Assembly: GCF_964204865.1 (NCBI RefSeq)
Contig: NC_135262.1
Location: forward strand, 14,818,001-14,882,000
Direction of reading: 5' to 3'
Length of the DNA: 64,000 nt
Origin: Styela clava
Taxonomy: Eukaryota > Chordata > Ascidiacea > Stolidobranchia > Styelidae
A model generated the notes under the pieces. The model searched no databases, had not been told where the DNA came from, and was given only the letters and a program-made list of their open reading frames with translations. The position numbers were made by a program, and so were the translations under genes. Shown here piece after piece: positions 37,599 to 49,898 of this stretch. The first letter of the stretch is position 1. Each line of letters starts with the position of its first letter.

Positions 37599-37832
37599 AC
37601 TTTCGCAGTATGTGAAAGGTATTGTCTCATTCCAAAAGTAGTGTGATACATTTTTTGCGCAATGGTCGAATTGCCCGATTTGTTATAATTCTAGGAAAGC
37701 GAAGAATTGCGTTTGGAGGAAATTGTAAATTAGATACTGAAGTTTGAGCAGTCACATAACATTCATTGTTTGAGAATATTTATTTTTCGCTGTTTGGATA
37801 ATACATGAATACTTGCAGATCGGCCACCCCTG

Positions 37833-37975
37833 CGCTACAGTATCTATGCATTATAAGCATACAGATCCACCCTCAACAAATAATTGTGTCTGAAGGTAAT
37901 CAAGTTTAAAGTATAGTGAAGAGTATTAACAATTCTAGCACCGGAGGACAGAGACTTTGGGGTTTATACTTATAA
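37833..37975. other. Spacer before the lectin block
   Basis: Short unannotated stretch. Similarity to the second lectin block begins at about 37980. Confidence 0.4.
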
Positions 37976-38139
37976 TGAATCTCTTCGAGAATTTTTTTTA
38001 TCAGCCCAACGTTCGTATTTGAGAGAAGTCAAATACAATGGTTGCTGTTGTTAGCCTCCGTTGCATCCCCGCGTATGGCACACAGGAGGCCACCTATGAA
38101 GTCTTGATTAAACATGAGAAACCTTTTTGTGGAGTTACT

Positions 38140-38205
38140 CACGATATCAAACTGGTGATTGATTTTCGGCAACGTCAACGCTCAAACATATACACCCGAG
38201 AAAAA
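38140..38205 (+). promoter_or_regulatory. Conserved upstream block of the secreted lectin, copy 1
   Basis: About 65 bp beginning CACGATATCAAACTGGTGAT, including TTTTCGGCAACGTC and ending CGAGAAAA. It is preserved almost exactly about 150 bp upstream of the start in copy 1 (here), in copy 2 (51204-51268) and in the inverted flank (63163-63225), while sequence on both sides is more diverged. It may be a regulatory block, or simply a slow patch of the duplication. Confidence 0.35.
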
Positions 38206-38507
38206 CTCGGCATTTGTAGCATAAAATAGAAAAAGGGTTATCTCACCTCACTATAAGTAGTGTGGTCATATAGAAAAAAGAAAAAAAAGGAAAACCAGTT
38301 CCCTTGTAGATACGTGTTTGACATGCGGCTTGAGTGAATAGATTGGCAATAAAAATGCATGTTTGCATTTACATTTATTTGGCTGTTTTCTTGCTGGCCT
38401 TGAACTTAGGCCGTATACAAAGCCAGGGCAATAAGAAAAGAATGGTCTGTGAACAATTAGATGATGTGTTCGCACATGAAAATCAACAGAGACCCGAAGT
38501 CCGTTCT

Positions 38508-38815
38508 CAAATTAAAGGACCTCGCGGAAAAAAAGGACCGCCTGGAATAAAGGGGGAAAAAGGAAATGTTGGCACCCCAGGTCGGCAAGGTTTATCGGGA
38601 ACACCGGGTGCAAAAGGCTCGAAAGGTACAATAGGCGTTCCTGGTGTTGCTAATGAAACTGTACTTCAAATACCTCCCGGAAAAAGGACCGCCTGGAATA
38701 AAAGGGAAATGTTGGCACCACAGGTCGGCAAGGTTTAAAGGGACCACCGGGTGCAAAAGGCTTGAAAGGTGCAATAGCCGCTCCTGGTGTTGCTGATGAA
38801 ACTGTACTTCAAAGA
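38508..38815 (+). repeat. Internal direct repeat of the collagen exon
   Basis: The Gly-X-Y segment from about 38516 to 38672 is followed by a second copy from about 38673 to 38815: GGACCGCCTGGAATAAA, GTCGGCAAGGTTTA and CCTGGTGTTGCTRATGAAAC recur. The second copy has lost about ten bases in two places, which breaks the frame. Copy 2 of the gene has only one such unit. Confidence 0.75.
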
Positions 38816-39267
38816 ATTCATCAAGGTAGTTATTATAACAACATTTATTTAAATATTGAACAATGACTTTGCTTCTTCTGCGACTAAGTGACTAATTAGC
38901 GACACCATGACAAGTGTAAGCAAAAGCTTATCAAACATAGGGAATTTCCGAAATTGATAAATTTAATATTATCATAAATAGTACGATTCAAAGCCAAAAA
39001 ATTCCAGAACTTGTATCTGCTCACAAGTGTTTCCAACTTACATATATCAAAATAAGAATGGGATTTCTGAACATTATTGTAATGGCTTTACTTTTTTTCC
39101 ATTAGACATTGCCGACGTTGATGCTACAGAAAAAAGTACTGAGAACAGAATAAACAATTTGGAGGGAAAGTGTATGACAAGAAGAGATTTAGGTATGATA
39201 CACAAGTTTTCCTTTCCGGGGGATCACCGTTTACTTTTAAAATCTTCAATTAATATTATAATACTTT

Positions 39268-39319
<52 letters not shown>
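39268..39319. repeat. (TA)n microsatellite in intron 2 of copy 1
   Basis: About 50 bp of nearly pure TA dinucleotides ending some 40 bp before the lectin exon acceptor. It is absent at the matching place in copy 2. Confidence 0.9.
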
Positions 39320-39323
<4 letters not shown>

Positions 39324-39858
39324 ATAACTGTAGACCAGCTTACACATTCTCATTTATATTTAGAGAATTGCGATGAAGTTTACGATGGAAAGTGTTACGT
39401 GTTAATTACAAATGATAACCGACTAAATATAGACCAAGCAAAAGGCGGAAATACAGCTAATATTTACAGCAAAGATCATTTCTATAAAATGGTTGCATTA
39501 ATCCGGTCACGAATCGTCATCAGGCATTATTACCATCACATATGGACGGGAATGACATTGAACACGAGTGTAAGTCTTCACCTTCAAAGTAAAACCACAA
39601 TGTTTTGGATCATTTGCCTTCATTAACTTTGCGCAAATGTTTTGTTCAACTTTTTTCCTTTTGATCCTTCAGACTAGAAGAATTTATTTATTTAATGGAA
39701 GAACTGCTGCCTACACACACTGGTTTCCAAACAGACCATACAATCCTGCAAGACCTTACGTGGGCATTAACGTTGAATCGGATCCCAACAGTGTAAATCA
39801 AGGAATGTTTGATGACTTTTCTACTGGCAGACTTCTTGGGGTTTTGTGTGAAATGTGA

Positions 39859-41914
39859 TTTAAAGCGAACTTTAATATTGATTCTTTGTTCAAAGTTTTC
39901 TTTTGTATATGTTTTTTATGTATTCATAAAAAGGCTGAATGAACAGCAAACTGCATCACTTTTGTAAAGACATTTCATAAGAATTACTTTTTACATATCA
40001 TGCACGAAAAGCTTCACATATATTGGTAATAACATGCTTTTTTCATTCAAAGAAGGGGTGCTGCAAATTAATGGATTTGTTGTAAAGATTAATTAGGAGT
40101 CAGTTGATTTTATAAGAATTCTTAATTAAGTCTCAATGCAAACACAATGCAGTATATATATATATAAAGAAAGAGAGAGGCAGTTGGGAACATCGTACAA
40201 TTGAGCAATGTCTAAAAATGAAGACTCACACAGTTGCATCGGCACATGAACGAAAAATATTTCAATATTAGAAAAATTTAAAGCGCCCGGGATGCGACAG
40301 AGAAAATGATTTCACGATTTGTAATTATAAATAGCCTATAGGGATTTTCCAACTCATCAACGTGTCTGAATGATGACCCCATTATTCCCGTGTCTGTTGG
40401 ATTATAAGAAAATGTTTTATTTTTATTATTAGTTTGCTTTACGTCAATGTGCAAGAACATCTCCATATTGATGGTATTGATCTTATAACCGACCAGTCGA
40501 TCGCGATCTAATTTGAAGATTTTAGTCAGCATTGCCGCTATATAGATATTAGTTGGCTGCATATATATATTGGCTGTATTTGTATGTCACGTTACCAACC
40601 CTATCAAAATGCAAAGTCCAATAGGATTAGCTTACTATTTGAATGAGATCACAAAACGCTGAAAATTCCTTCAGCCTAATGCAAAATTACGCCGATGAGA
40701 TCTCAGTACTACGTCATCAACGTACCATGCTAGTTATCAAACGATTTCTGTGGGGTTGACTTTCGAGTTTCTCAAACGAAGCGGTAAACGCAAATATAGA
40801 ACCAAATTTGGCCACAAAAATTTGTGCGTGATACACCCGACTTTTAATGGATTTTCATAGCACACATAAAACAAAACATTTCATGAACTTGTTAACTTTC
40901 CGCATGTGTCTAAATTGACTTATAATTCAAATAAATGTACATTGGAATGCAATTATCTCCTGCATCACACAGCTAGCTTGTGGAATTATCGAAGGTGAAA
41001 ATGAAAGTAAATGAAGCATTGAAAGAAACTTCGTACTGAACCATGAACTAAACCTAAATCAATACCTAAGAAATTTTCGCAAACGTTTGGAAAAATCGCT
41101 GAATATTATCTAGCAGCGTTGAATTAGGTACACGTTCGATAGACTTGGGTATAATTTCAGGCATTTTGCAATAAAAATGAATCATAGATAATAATTTACA
41201 TTTCAAGGTCTGCTTTATATGCCTGCTACAGGAGTATCTAAATTGAATTAAAAAAAAAAATTGAAGAACTTTCAATACAGACAATAACGGCTCGCAATGG
41301 TAAAAGGCAAAGATGATCGCAAGAAAAAAATACACAAGCAGTTGGGTAAACATCAGGTACGGGGCACTTTATCGAATGAAAATACTAAAAGTAAGTTTAT
41401 TTCCAAAAACTGTTGAATAAGGTCAGTTGTTCATCACGTTATCGTATTCAAACCCTTTAGTTTTAAGTGAAATATGTGCTGAAGTACTGAGGTTTGCACG
41501 CTTTCAATGGTATATAATGAATTTTTGTGACAATTGAGAATGCACAGTGTTACTGTGAACACAGCATCATCTAATTAATTAGTTGTAATTAATTAGTAAT
41601 AATAAAAAATTAATGAAAATACATAGTAAACCCTGCTAAGGACACACTCACAACTTAGTAGACTCACTAGGTTAGTATTTCATTCGGCGACCCAAAGAGT
41701 TCAGTCTAAACAGTGGATCTTAGCCCGGGTTTGATGAAGATCAAATGATTGGTTGCAACTTTCAACAACACTTCATGGTGATTACATGCCGTTTTGTGGA
41801 ATCGTTCTTTAATGAGAATATTTCTATTATTGATGCTTCAATTTATACGTGTTGTACATAGTACTTCATTATAACGTTATACAACAAACAGTAATTATAT
41901 GTCGAACGGTTTTT
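39859..41914. other. Intergenic region between the two lectin genes, copy 1
   Basis: Non-coding; largely aligns with 53591-55234 in the second block, with short indels. No other gene was recognised. A TATATATATATA run lies at about 40150. Confidence 0.5.
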
Positions 41915-44900
41915 ATGAAACCGAAGTGAAAACATTCTAAATTTAGCATACAAACTCTGCCGAAATATTTTTTCAAGTTCGTGTTTTCAACAGCAAAACG
42001 TAAATTCATTGTTATTGGAGTGGTGATCGTGATCTTGGCTGTGTCAATAGCTGTGCCGGTGACTTTATTGGTTCTCAAAAAAGAAACTATTCCAGATACG
42101 ACGGCATCAACGCTGGCAATAACACGGGAGGATATGCATGGTAAGCAATTCCAAGCAAAAAATGATAGTCAATATTTTTATTTGGTTCGATTTTAATCAG
42201 TTAATTGTATATTTTACAATTACGGTCAATTTCATGTCAATAACTGTCTCATGCCTACAATCTGGTAGTGAGATAAAAATTCGTTTTCGATGTTGGACTA
42301 TAATATAATAGTGGGATTTTCAACGACTACGACGAGAAAGTGCTGCCTGTAGCATACGTAGAAAGATATAGGAAGTGTGCAAAATTCAGGATTGCTAGAT
42401 TGTGGGTTGTTTATATAAGATTCTGGGTACGCGTTACGTTGTAATACAAGCGGTTACACTTATAAATTGATCTATGCCAGCATAATACAGTTCAGGAATA
42501 TTGATATTATGTGGTCAAATTAAATTTAATAATTTATGAATAATTTAAAAATATATCGTCACGGTAGAGAGGCGTCCCAAACGGAATAGCTAAGGCTGAT
42601 GTGAAAAGGGTTGAAATGGTGCAAATCCAGGCCCGTGGACACATGCGGTCCGCAGATTCATTATCTGTGGCCCGCGTCGCATTCGAAAAGTACCGTATGT
42701 GCTCGTTTAACCGCCCGATCTTGATTAATAAGGGCCAATTTGAATAGACGCCCGTGTGAACAGAACATAAGAACGAGAATATCGGTCGGAGATCGAAGAC
42801 TTATCGATCGAAACCGCGGTTTCGATTCATGACTCTATAGTGAAACCGCGTGTACCATCCCTAATTATTAAATAACTCGCTAATTATAAGATATAATTCA
42901 TCCATAATCGATATTCTCGTTTCAATATTGATAGGGCGTCGCAAAACTTTTCTTCTTTTGCGGATTTGTAACTGCGGTGCGTAGAAAAAGTCAAAATTTT
43001 TGTTATTCTCGTTCGAATCATACTGGAGGACTGGAAATGACAATATATTAATTATTGTAACGATCGATCTTCCGTATATGTGACTTGACAAACAAACAAC
43101 CTGACAAAACAACAAGCGTCCGTGCTTGAATAAGGGCCCGGTTAGTGAGTTTGGTTTAAAAATATGGGCCCGGGCTACAAAACGAGAAAATATACTGTAA
43201 TCAAAAATTGCATTTTGTGTTATTTAGTCATAAAATTAACCAGAAAAATCTTCTGATGTATACGGTACACTTACAAGCGGTTACACTTTGTGTTACATCA
43301 CTAATGTCACTGAATTTACTAGTGATATGGCTAGCTGAGGCAACGTTTGGTCGGGAATATATGCTAACAATTTTGGCATCATAGAAATTTAAAAATCGAA
43401 TGCGGAAAATGATGCCTATATGTCGGAAAATTTAGTAATTACTCTCCTGTACCTCACATTGTGTAATCAATCAATCTGTTATTTTGTGAACATAAGTTTG
43501 AAAAAAAAAGTTGACAAATTCAAACAGATTTTTAACTAGATGTGGGAGGAAAAACACCACAATGCTCACTGCAAGTTGTGTCGGTGATAAAAGAATATAA
43601 TTTAGAGCGGCAATGAGCATTTCCAGTGTCAAGATATTTCCTAAATTTGTGGAAGCACTTTTTCCGTTATGAAGAGTTTGAAATCCTACAATAAATGTAG
43701 ATATAGAAAAAGTTTTGTAGGTTTTAGAAAGTTTTTTGGTGGTTTTTACATGCCTTAATGTGTTAGCTTAATAAATAACAAATACTGATCAATGTGTTTG
43801 CAAAATAAAAGTGTTTGGTATGTATTGCACTGTTTACCTATTCTTGGCACTATTGTGGCCCGCGAACAATGCAAAAATAATTTTGTGGCCCCGGAGCCGA
43901 CAACCTTGGACCACCCTGAGTTAGACAGAAGATCCGGCAAGTTTTAAATAAAATAAATTAGGAACGTTTATCGCAGGATTGACTGTATCTATGAGCGTGC
44001 AGCAAAAAAGCAAGACTTATGAACATTTTCCAAAAAGTCTAATTTCATTATACTATGATATAATTATATACTATTATAAGCATGTAACTATGACATTGAG
44101 ATATGTTTTGAAGAATCTTTTCTCTTGCGTTTATGTTTTCTCAGAATTTTGTGAAGTAAAAAATGAAAAAAGAGGTCTGTGTTACTGGACTGAAATCCAT
44201 CAAAAACCAGATGTCGATTATTTACGAGCAGTTTCTATTTGCAAACAAATGTCGATGGAAATTGCTGTCATACCGAAAGATGATCCCAGTATTGATACGT
44301 TCATTTCTTCGAAATTGATGAAAATGATTCCTCCACATCGTTATTGGTCAAGCGCATGGACAAATATGACTGTTGATTTGAAGGTATAAACGCAACTACC
44401 GCCAAGTGTGTTAGATTCAAAACTTTTTTTAGAGTTTATCATGATGGATTGATTTTGAAGATGAGCGTTACTATCGATGTGCTTTTGCAGAACCAATTTT
44501 ATAATCTACATGATCAATGATCTCATCTCCGATTATGCCGACGTCATTACTTAATATTGATGTCTATAGATAAGATTTATGATCACATATAACGTAGATC
44601 GGGTTGGGGAAATTGGGGAAAGCAGTGGCAACTGTTTTATCACCTCAAAAAAAAAAGATTCCATCACAAATCAATATCAATCTAATGCCATGACAATCAA
44701 TGGAGAATTCATTTCGTTTATAGCAAAAAATCTTTCTGTTATTTTGGTTGTGAATTTGGTCTCACGAAAATTGTATTGTATTGAAATTCACAGTTTATCT
44801 ACTATATTATAGATTTTTAAACTTGACTGAAAGTTATTTTCACGGTTAATAATGAAGAAACAACATTTTTATGATAATCCAAATATATTTTTTTTAGATT

Positions 44901-45828
44901 TTCTCGCCCACGATTTTTTTCAAAGGCATAAAGGTTAAGAAATATTGGTTCAATCATGTGCACATTTGACCTTTACAAATTGTTGATTCGTTATTTCATA
45001 TATAAAATATTGCCCTTGCTATAGATCCGCGACCAAATTTATAAGACTATTTTGAAAACTTAATCATCGTAAAGCGAGTTCGATATTTTTTTCCACGTGT
45101 ATCATAGTGGATTCGGTTTTTCTGTTATCGTCGCACAAAACACAGTTGCCAGTCATCGTAGACAATTCCATTTATCGTCCATTTCAAATCGTGTTTACAG
45201 AAAGTTTTATTCAAAAAGTTTCATAACTTGGACTATTAAATCAACAAACTTACATTCCTTGCTTGACCGCAATGAACAATAATGCCCAAATTTAGAAGTT
45301 TCTGATAAAAGGCTGCAGTCTCTATACTTCCAATTTTGCCTTCATAATTTTCAGAGATTGAGTAGGAAGAATTATATTTTTTCTGATCAGATTGTTGAAA
45401 TCATCGATCAAAGCAATATTTTCTCGAGATTTGAAGATCAGATACGTGATGTTGACTCAATGCTACAAAGCTGTATAAACATTTCAGCTTTTCTAATTTT
45501 GAGTCTCTGCCTTTGTCGCAGGTTACCAATATAATTCAGTTCGATTTATGTTGTGTAAACGTTAACATATTGATTATCAGATATTACAACTATCTACATT
45601 TTCATCAAGTTTAATATCATTAATCTTCTTGATTTATTTCAGACTGGAGTGGTTTCTCCTCCGGGTAGTTTAGACAACTTCGTTTGGTATGGAATATTTG
45701 ATGCTCCTCAGCAGAAAACGTGGACAAGACTTTTTTTGTTTGTCATTGATTTTCCTGTTTCCACTGTTGTCAACTCGGATCCTTCCAGAATGACATATGG
45801 AGCTGTGTGTTCGTTTCCCATACCATGA
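41915..45828 (+). pseudogene. Type II membrane C-type-lectin-like gene, copy 1 (early stop)
   Basis: Exons 41915-42140, 44145-44383 and 45643-45828, phases 1 and 0. Exon 1 encodes a basic KRK stretch, one membrane helix (FIVIGVVIVILAVSIAVPV) and a Thr-rich stalk. Exons 2-3 encode a C-type-lectin-like domain with four expected cysteines (EFCEV, GLCYW, SICKQ, GAVCSF) and HRYW/AWTNMT, but no EPN/QPD/WND calcium motifs. Compared with copy 2, codon 5 after the ATG at 41915 is TGA (41927-41929) instead of TGG, and no other in-frame ATG precedes the helix. It is therefore probably a pseudogene, unless an upstream exon supplies a start: AG sites precede CATACAAACTC and CAAAACGTAAA. Confidence 0.75.
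42628..43918. mobile_element. Possible hAT-like element in intron 1, copy 1
   Basis: The left part begins CAGGCCCGTGGACACATGCG. The right end, reverse-complemented, reads CAGGGTGGTCCAAGGTTGTC. Both have GGCCCGCG-rich subterminal sequence typical of non-autonomous hAT elements. Flanking 8-mers do not match. The same segment is in the second block (55949-57229), so it predates the duplication. No transposase is seen. Confidence 0.45.
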
Positions 45829-45861
45829 TATTTATGGTGCAGCTCACAAACCTTTTACATA

Positions 45862-46997
45862 CAGGGTGATCAGACCAAGTGTAGACAAATGTTTATTGAA
45901 ATATCTACAATATAAATGTGAGAGAGAAAAAATTATTTTGCGGAAAATGGCATTATAAAGATAAATAATATAATTCATTGTTATTTTCTGATATATCCTC
46001 CCTTTGCCTTCACCACACTCCTCGATCTGTTCGGAACTTGACTGCACGAGGCACGTATGGTTTCTTCCGAAATCTTGTCCCAATAAGTCATCTATGCTTT
46101 AGAGCAGTTGCTCTCAATCTGAGTTACGCGCACCACTAGTGGTACGCAAGCAGCTTTGAATCATTGCAACAATCAATCTTTGTATTCGCTGAAAAGCGAT
46201 TGTAGCGCTACAGATCCTTGTCTTTTAAAGATCGCCCTCGTCGGTTACTGTCCACTAAAAACGGAACGGGCATGTTTCGCCATTTTGCATGATATTTTAC
46301 AGTGCGTCTGCATTAAATGAGGGAGCGTTCGTGATAGCGGCTAGTACTGTTCAAAGTGTATTCGTACGAGGTTTCCAATAATTTAGCGATTATGATAAGA
46401 TGTATTGTGACGTAACGGACAAATTGGCAAAAACGTCCCTGTTTCGTTTCAGGTGGGCACAGGGGCGTAGCCAAAAATTTTGAAAGGGTTTCTGAAATTA
46501 TTTTTTTTTCCAAGTTAGATTGAAACAGCTAGCGGGTCCGATCGAACGCTGGAATACGCGTGTTTTCAGTAGTCAGTAGTTTTGGTAATCTTGGTAAAGT
46601 AATGGGCGAGGGCGCTCTCTAACGACAAGGATTGGTAGCCTTATAAACGCCGTTTAGCGAATACAAAAGTTAATTGTTGCAATAATTCAAAGCTGCTTTC
46701 GTACCACGTGAAATACTCCCGTGTATCAGACTGACAACAACTAATATTAGGGCATAAATTGATGACCTGTTGGGACAAAATTTCAGAAGACACCATACGT
46801 GCCTCGTGCAGTCAAGTTTCAATCAGATCGAGGCGTGTAGTGAAGGCAAAGGGAGGATATATCGAAAAATAACAATGAATCTTAATATTTATGTTTACAA
46901 TGATATTTTCTGCAAAATATTTTTTTCTTTCTCACATTTTTATAATGTAGATATTTTAAATAATAAACATTTGTCTGCACTTGGTTTGATCACCCTG
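45862..46997. mobile_element. Fold-back Tc1/mariner-like element
   Basis: Both ends read CAGGGTGATCA inward and are flanked by TA on each side (45860-45861 and 46998-46999), the Tc1/mariner target site. Each arm of about 380 bp carries an inverted copy of a Tc1-like transposase C-terminus; read inward-out it includes ISEETIRASCSQVPNR and VKAKGGYI. The central ~360 bp is unrelated, with a hAT-like CAGGGGCGTAGCC motif near 46460. It begins about 33 bp after the stop of the membrane lectin gene. A truncated copy sits at the same place in block 2. Confidence 0.75.
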
Positions 46998-46999
46998 TA

Positions 47000-47972
47000 T
47001 GTTGCATTCTATATCATTTATATTTTACATGTTGATTTGAAGTTAATTACATATTTAGAATTTAATGATGATAACAAAGCAATAAATAATATTATGTGTC
47101 CGAGGTTGTTTATTTACCGCGAAGAATTTGTTTTCTTGAATTTCTTCTTTACTTTCGACTGTGAGGTTTTGCGCTTATCTCTGGACTAAATCGCAACCCC
47201 CATCTTTCCACTTGTCACAATGGACAGTTTCCCCGACACCTTCTTTGTATTTGTTCGTTTTCCGTATAATATAGGCGGATAGGACATGATATATTATATA
47301 GTCAGTTAGATCATAAAATCTCGACACGAAAGTGTCAGGTCCATAGTGAATTAACAACAACAGTAGCATTATTTGAACGTTTCGCTGCCGCTCGTATTCA
47401 AGCTTGCTGACAAAACGGTCCCAAATGCTCCATCAAAAGTCGAAGAAATACTGTTTGCATTTGCGAATATTTAGGTCGATTTGTTTAATGAAAGCACACA
47501 GGCCGACTTGAGTCACCCGCAATTTACCATTTCCAAGATACTTTGAGGGAACAATGCTCGAAAATATTGGTCGCAAATCGAAGCCTTTATATTTACGTTT
47601 GCAATGTCGCTGAAAAGCCTCTTTCTGATTGTACAAACTTTTGTTTGTTTGTATGACTTTTTACAAATTACATTTCTGTACATATGACCTAACTTAGTTT
47701 CGAATAAACAAAAGGTGTGTTGCATTTCAATAACTGAATATGGAGTTGGTTAATCGAATTTTGAATGAGCTATCTTCAATTAGTCTTTGTAGGGGTAGGC
47801 TATTTGTTCAATCACACATATTATATACTTTTCCATAAAATGTTGAACAAAAAGTTTTCTTAAGTCCGTTTTCCATGATCTGGTGGGTTAACATTCATCT
47901 CGTTTTATGATGCCAAGTAAAGTAGTGCTTCCTTTCAAACTATTTAGTTTTTAGTAGCATCTTACTCTAAAT
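47000..47972. other. Spacer, no gene recognised
   Basis: No similarity to known proteins and no repeat termini were seen. The short open frames at 47175-47725 show no domain motif. Confidence 0.4.
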
Positions 47973-49898
47973 CAGTGGTTCTGAAACGCTGGGACGCGTA
48001 GACAATTTTTCTAGTGGGCGTGAAGCTAAGTAAAATATAAATATTTGTAAGGTTTGATCCTGTCCGCCTTATTTTGGATATTTACATTTCTTTATTTTGA
48101 ATATTTACGTTTCATCCACACATTTTCAACGTGTTTTTGAATAAAACATACTTTCGGCTCACTATCTGTTATTTGTAGCTTATTGTTAGCTAGTTGTTTT
48201 TGAAGGGGGGCACAAGACATGACAAACTCTAAAAAGAGGGCGTGTCGATTTGCCAGACTCGTTTTATTGAAAATATTCAAAACTGTTGCCTGAAACATAA
48301 ATGAAAATAATTAGCACCAAACAAATAAAGGCAATTGAAAAAATTGCGGCAATCGACTGCTGATCATATGCTTGTTTATTTGTGACAGTGATAAACTAGT
48401 CATGGGCAGCAGACTACGCCTCCCTCGAGGAGTGACCGACCCACAGTTTAAGATTCTGCTCAAATAATAGAGAATTGGTTTTGGACACTCGGCCACTTTT
48501 CCCGATAGTTAATGTCGTTAACTTAACTTAGAGCGATTTTGTGCCAATATGAAATATCAATTCGCGACATGGCTTAGTACTGATATTTAGGATACAAAGT
48601 TCTCAAAATAGGAATTTCGTATTTTTAAATATTAGAGTATTCATATATACACTTATTGCCGCTCAACTGAACCCGAAAAAGTATTGCAAATCGAAAGAAA
48701 CGAAGCCGAATAATAGGTGTTTTGTTATATGTATATTGATAAATATTTAAAAATACTTTTAAAACTGTAATAGTAGTTATATTTATTTCATTGCCACTTT
48801 AATATTTACTTTTACTAGACACTGAATAAATTAGGTAAGATGTACTTAGTTTATCATATCTTTTTACTTTCAATTAACTACATATAATTCACTTCTGACG
48901 ATGAACTTCTAGTTTATCTTATTGCATTTTCATCCAAACTACGCTTATCACAACCTCCATCTCCGAGGACTCAAGTATATTTATTTTCGAGATATAAATA
49001 TACTTAGTTATATGAAGATTTATTAACATAGTTTTATGATATGCTTGTTGTAGTTCAACTGGACCCAATGTATCGAAGACAATCACACAGTAGGTCCTTC
49101 TTGCATTTATAGTTTATATATTATGTAAATCAAAGCGTTAGAAATTTAACTCGTTTATATCGTCAATTTTAATTTTTAAGACTTCACATTCTGAGACTTT
49201 CTTACAAAAATCTTAGCTTATTCATACTTATCCCGTTAAAGAAAAGTTCATGGACCCCGCCCACTCGTCAGATTACCAGTCAAACTTAGTTTTTGGATTA
49301 GTTGACCAGTTAATTGTTCCATATGCAGGACTTTGATAAGGTAATCATATAACAGGGACTGACATTGATTTGCCCATTCAGAACATTTATTACGATAGTA
49401 TTTACAGCCAATTACTGTGCTGCAGTCCATATATAATTTTATTGCTCGTATTTTACTGCAATTAAGTTGACAAATATTTCATAATATCTGGTAACTGCAT
49501 TTTAGACCTTCTTGGCTTTCTTACCGTCAATATATCAAATCCGTATAATCCGATGAAGCAATGTTTGTCTACAAGCTCAACAAGTCAGTCGCTTCCTATA
49601 CAACCAGTCATGGTTATGACGTTAAATTCTCACAATTTATTTGTATATTTTTAGTTGGTCAGTTTATTCTCCAAATACCAAACAGCACACACATACATGT
49701 ATAACTGCTTATACCGAAGAAGAAAAGTTTTGAGATAATTATCACATGTAAAATTAATCAATTGTTTTAACATAATGGGATTTGGAATCTATCAATGAAA
49801 TTAACCCTATTAATACCTCTGGAATATTAAAGTGGGGGCCATGAGGGCTAAAAGCCTCCGAAATGGGGCCACGAGTCATAAAAGGTTGAGAACCACTG
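47973..49898. mobile_element. Probable hAT-like element
   Basis: The left end CAGTGGTTCTGAAACGCTGG and the right end, reverse-complemented CAGTGGTTCTCAACCTTTTA, are typical hAT termini. Flanking 8-mers (CTCTAAAT and GTTTAATG) do not match well. An internal block, 48050-48330, is nearly identical to 60811-61090, next to a decayed hAT transposase at 61915-62818, suggesting both belong to one family. There is no transposase in this copy. Confidence 0.55.
48050..48330. repeat. Dispersed repeat block shared with 60811-61090
   Basis: About 280 bp, including TTCATCCACACATTTTCAAC and GGGGGGCACAAGACATGAC, over 95% alike by eye. Its reverse-strand open frames (68 residues at both sites) are conserved only because the copies are recent; no coding function is claimed. 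Confidence 0.8.

Larger units (their letters stand above)
34268..37832. mobile_element. Outer hAT-like element split by a later hAT insertion
   Basis: The left end CAGGGGTGGCCAACA and the right end, reverse-complemented CAGGGGTGGCCGATC, are matching inverted termini. Without the nested 3-kb transposon the outer element is about 530 bp. Flanking 8-mers (TCACCCAG and CGCTACAG) agree only at the last bases, so the target duplication is decayed or absent. The interior is non-coding. Confidence 0.65.
38355..39858 (+). pseudogene. Secreted collagen/C-type-lectin-like gene, copy 1 (damaged)
   Basis: Collectin-like layout in four exons: 38355-38825, 39106-39192, 39364-39569, 39673-39858. Exon 1 has a signal peptide (MHVCIYIYLAVFLLAL...), an N-terminal Cys (KKRMVCEQLDD) and about 14 Gly-X-Y triplets (GPRGKKGPPGIKGEKG...). 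Exon 2 is a short neck with one Cys (NNLEGKCMTRRDL). Exons 3-4 form a C-type-lectin-like domain (ENCDEVYDGKCY, HHIWTG, LGVLCEM stop). Introns are phase 1, 1, 0. Two defects are seen. The collagen exon carries an internal ~150-bp repeat whose second copy lost bases, so the frame ends at 38738. Exon 3 lacks 18 bp present in copy 2, removing residues that include a conserved Cys. No calcium-binding EPN/QPD/WND motifs are seen. An upstream in-frame ATG at 38334 is absent from copy 2. It could survive as a shorter secreted collagen peptide. Confidence 0.8.

Noticed and set aside
48092..48298. 68-codon reverse frame conserved at 60850-61056
   Set aside because: The whole 280-bp block is conserved, not just the frame; it is part of a transposon repeat.
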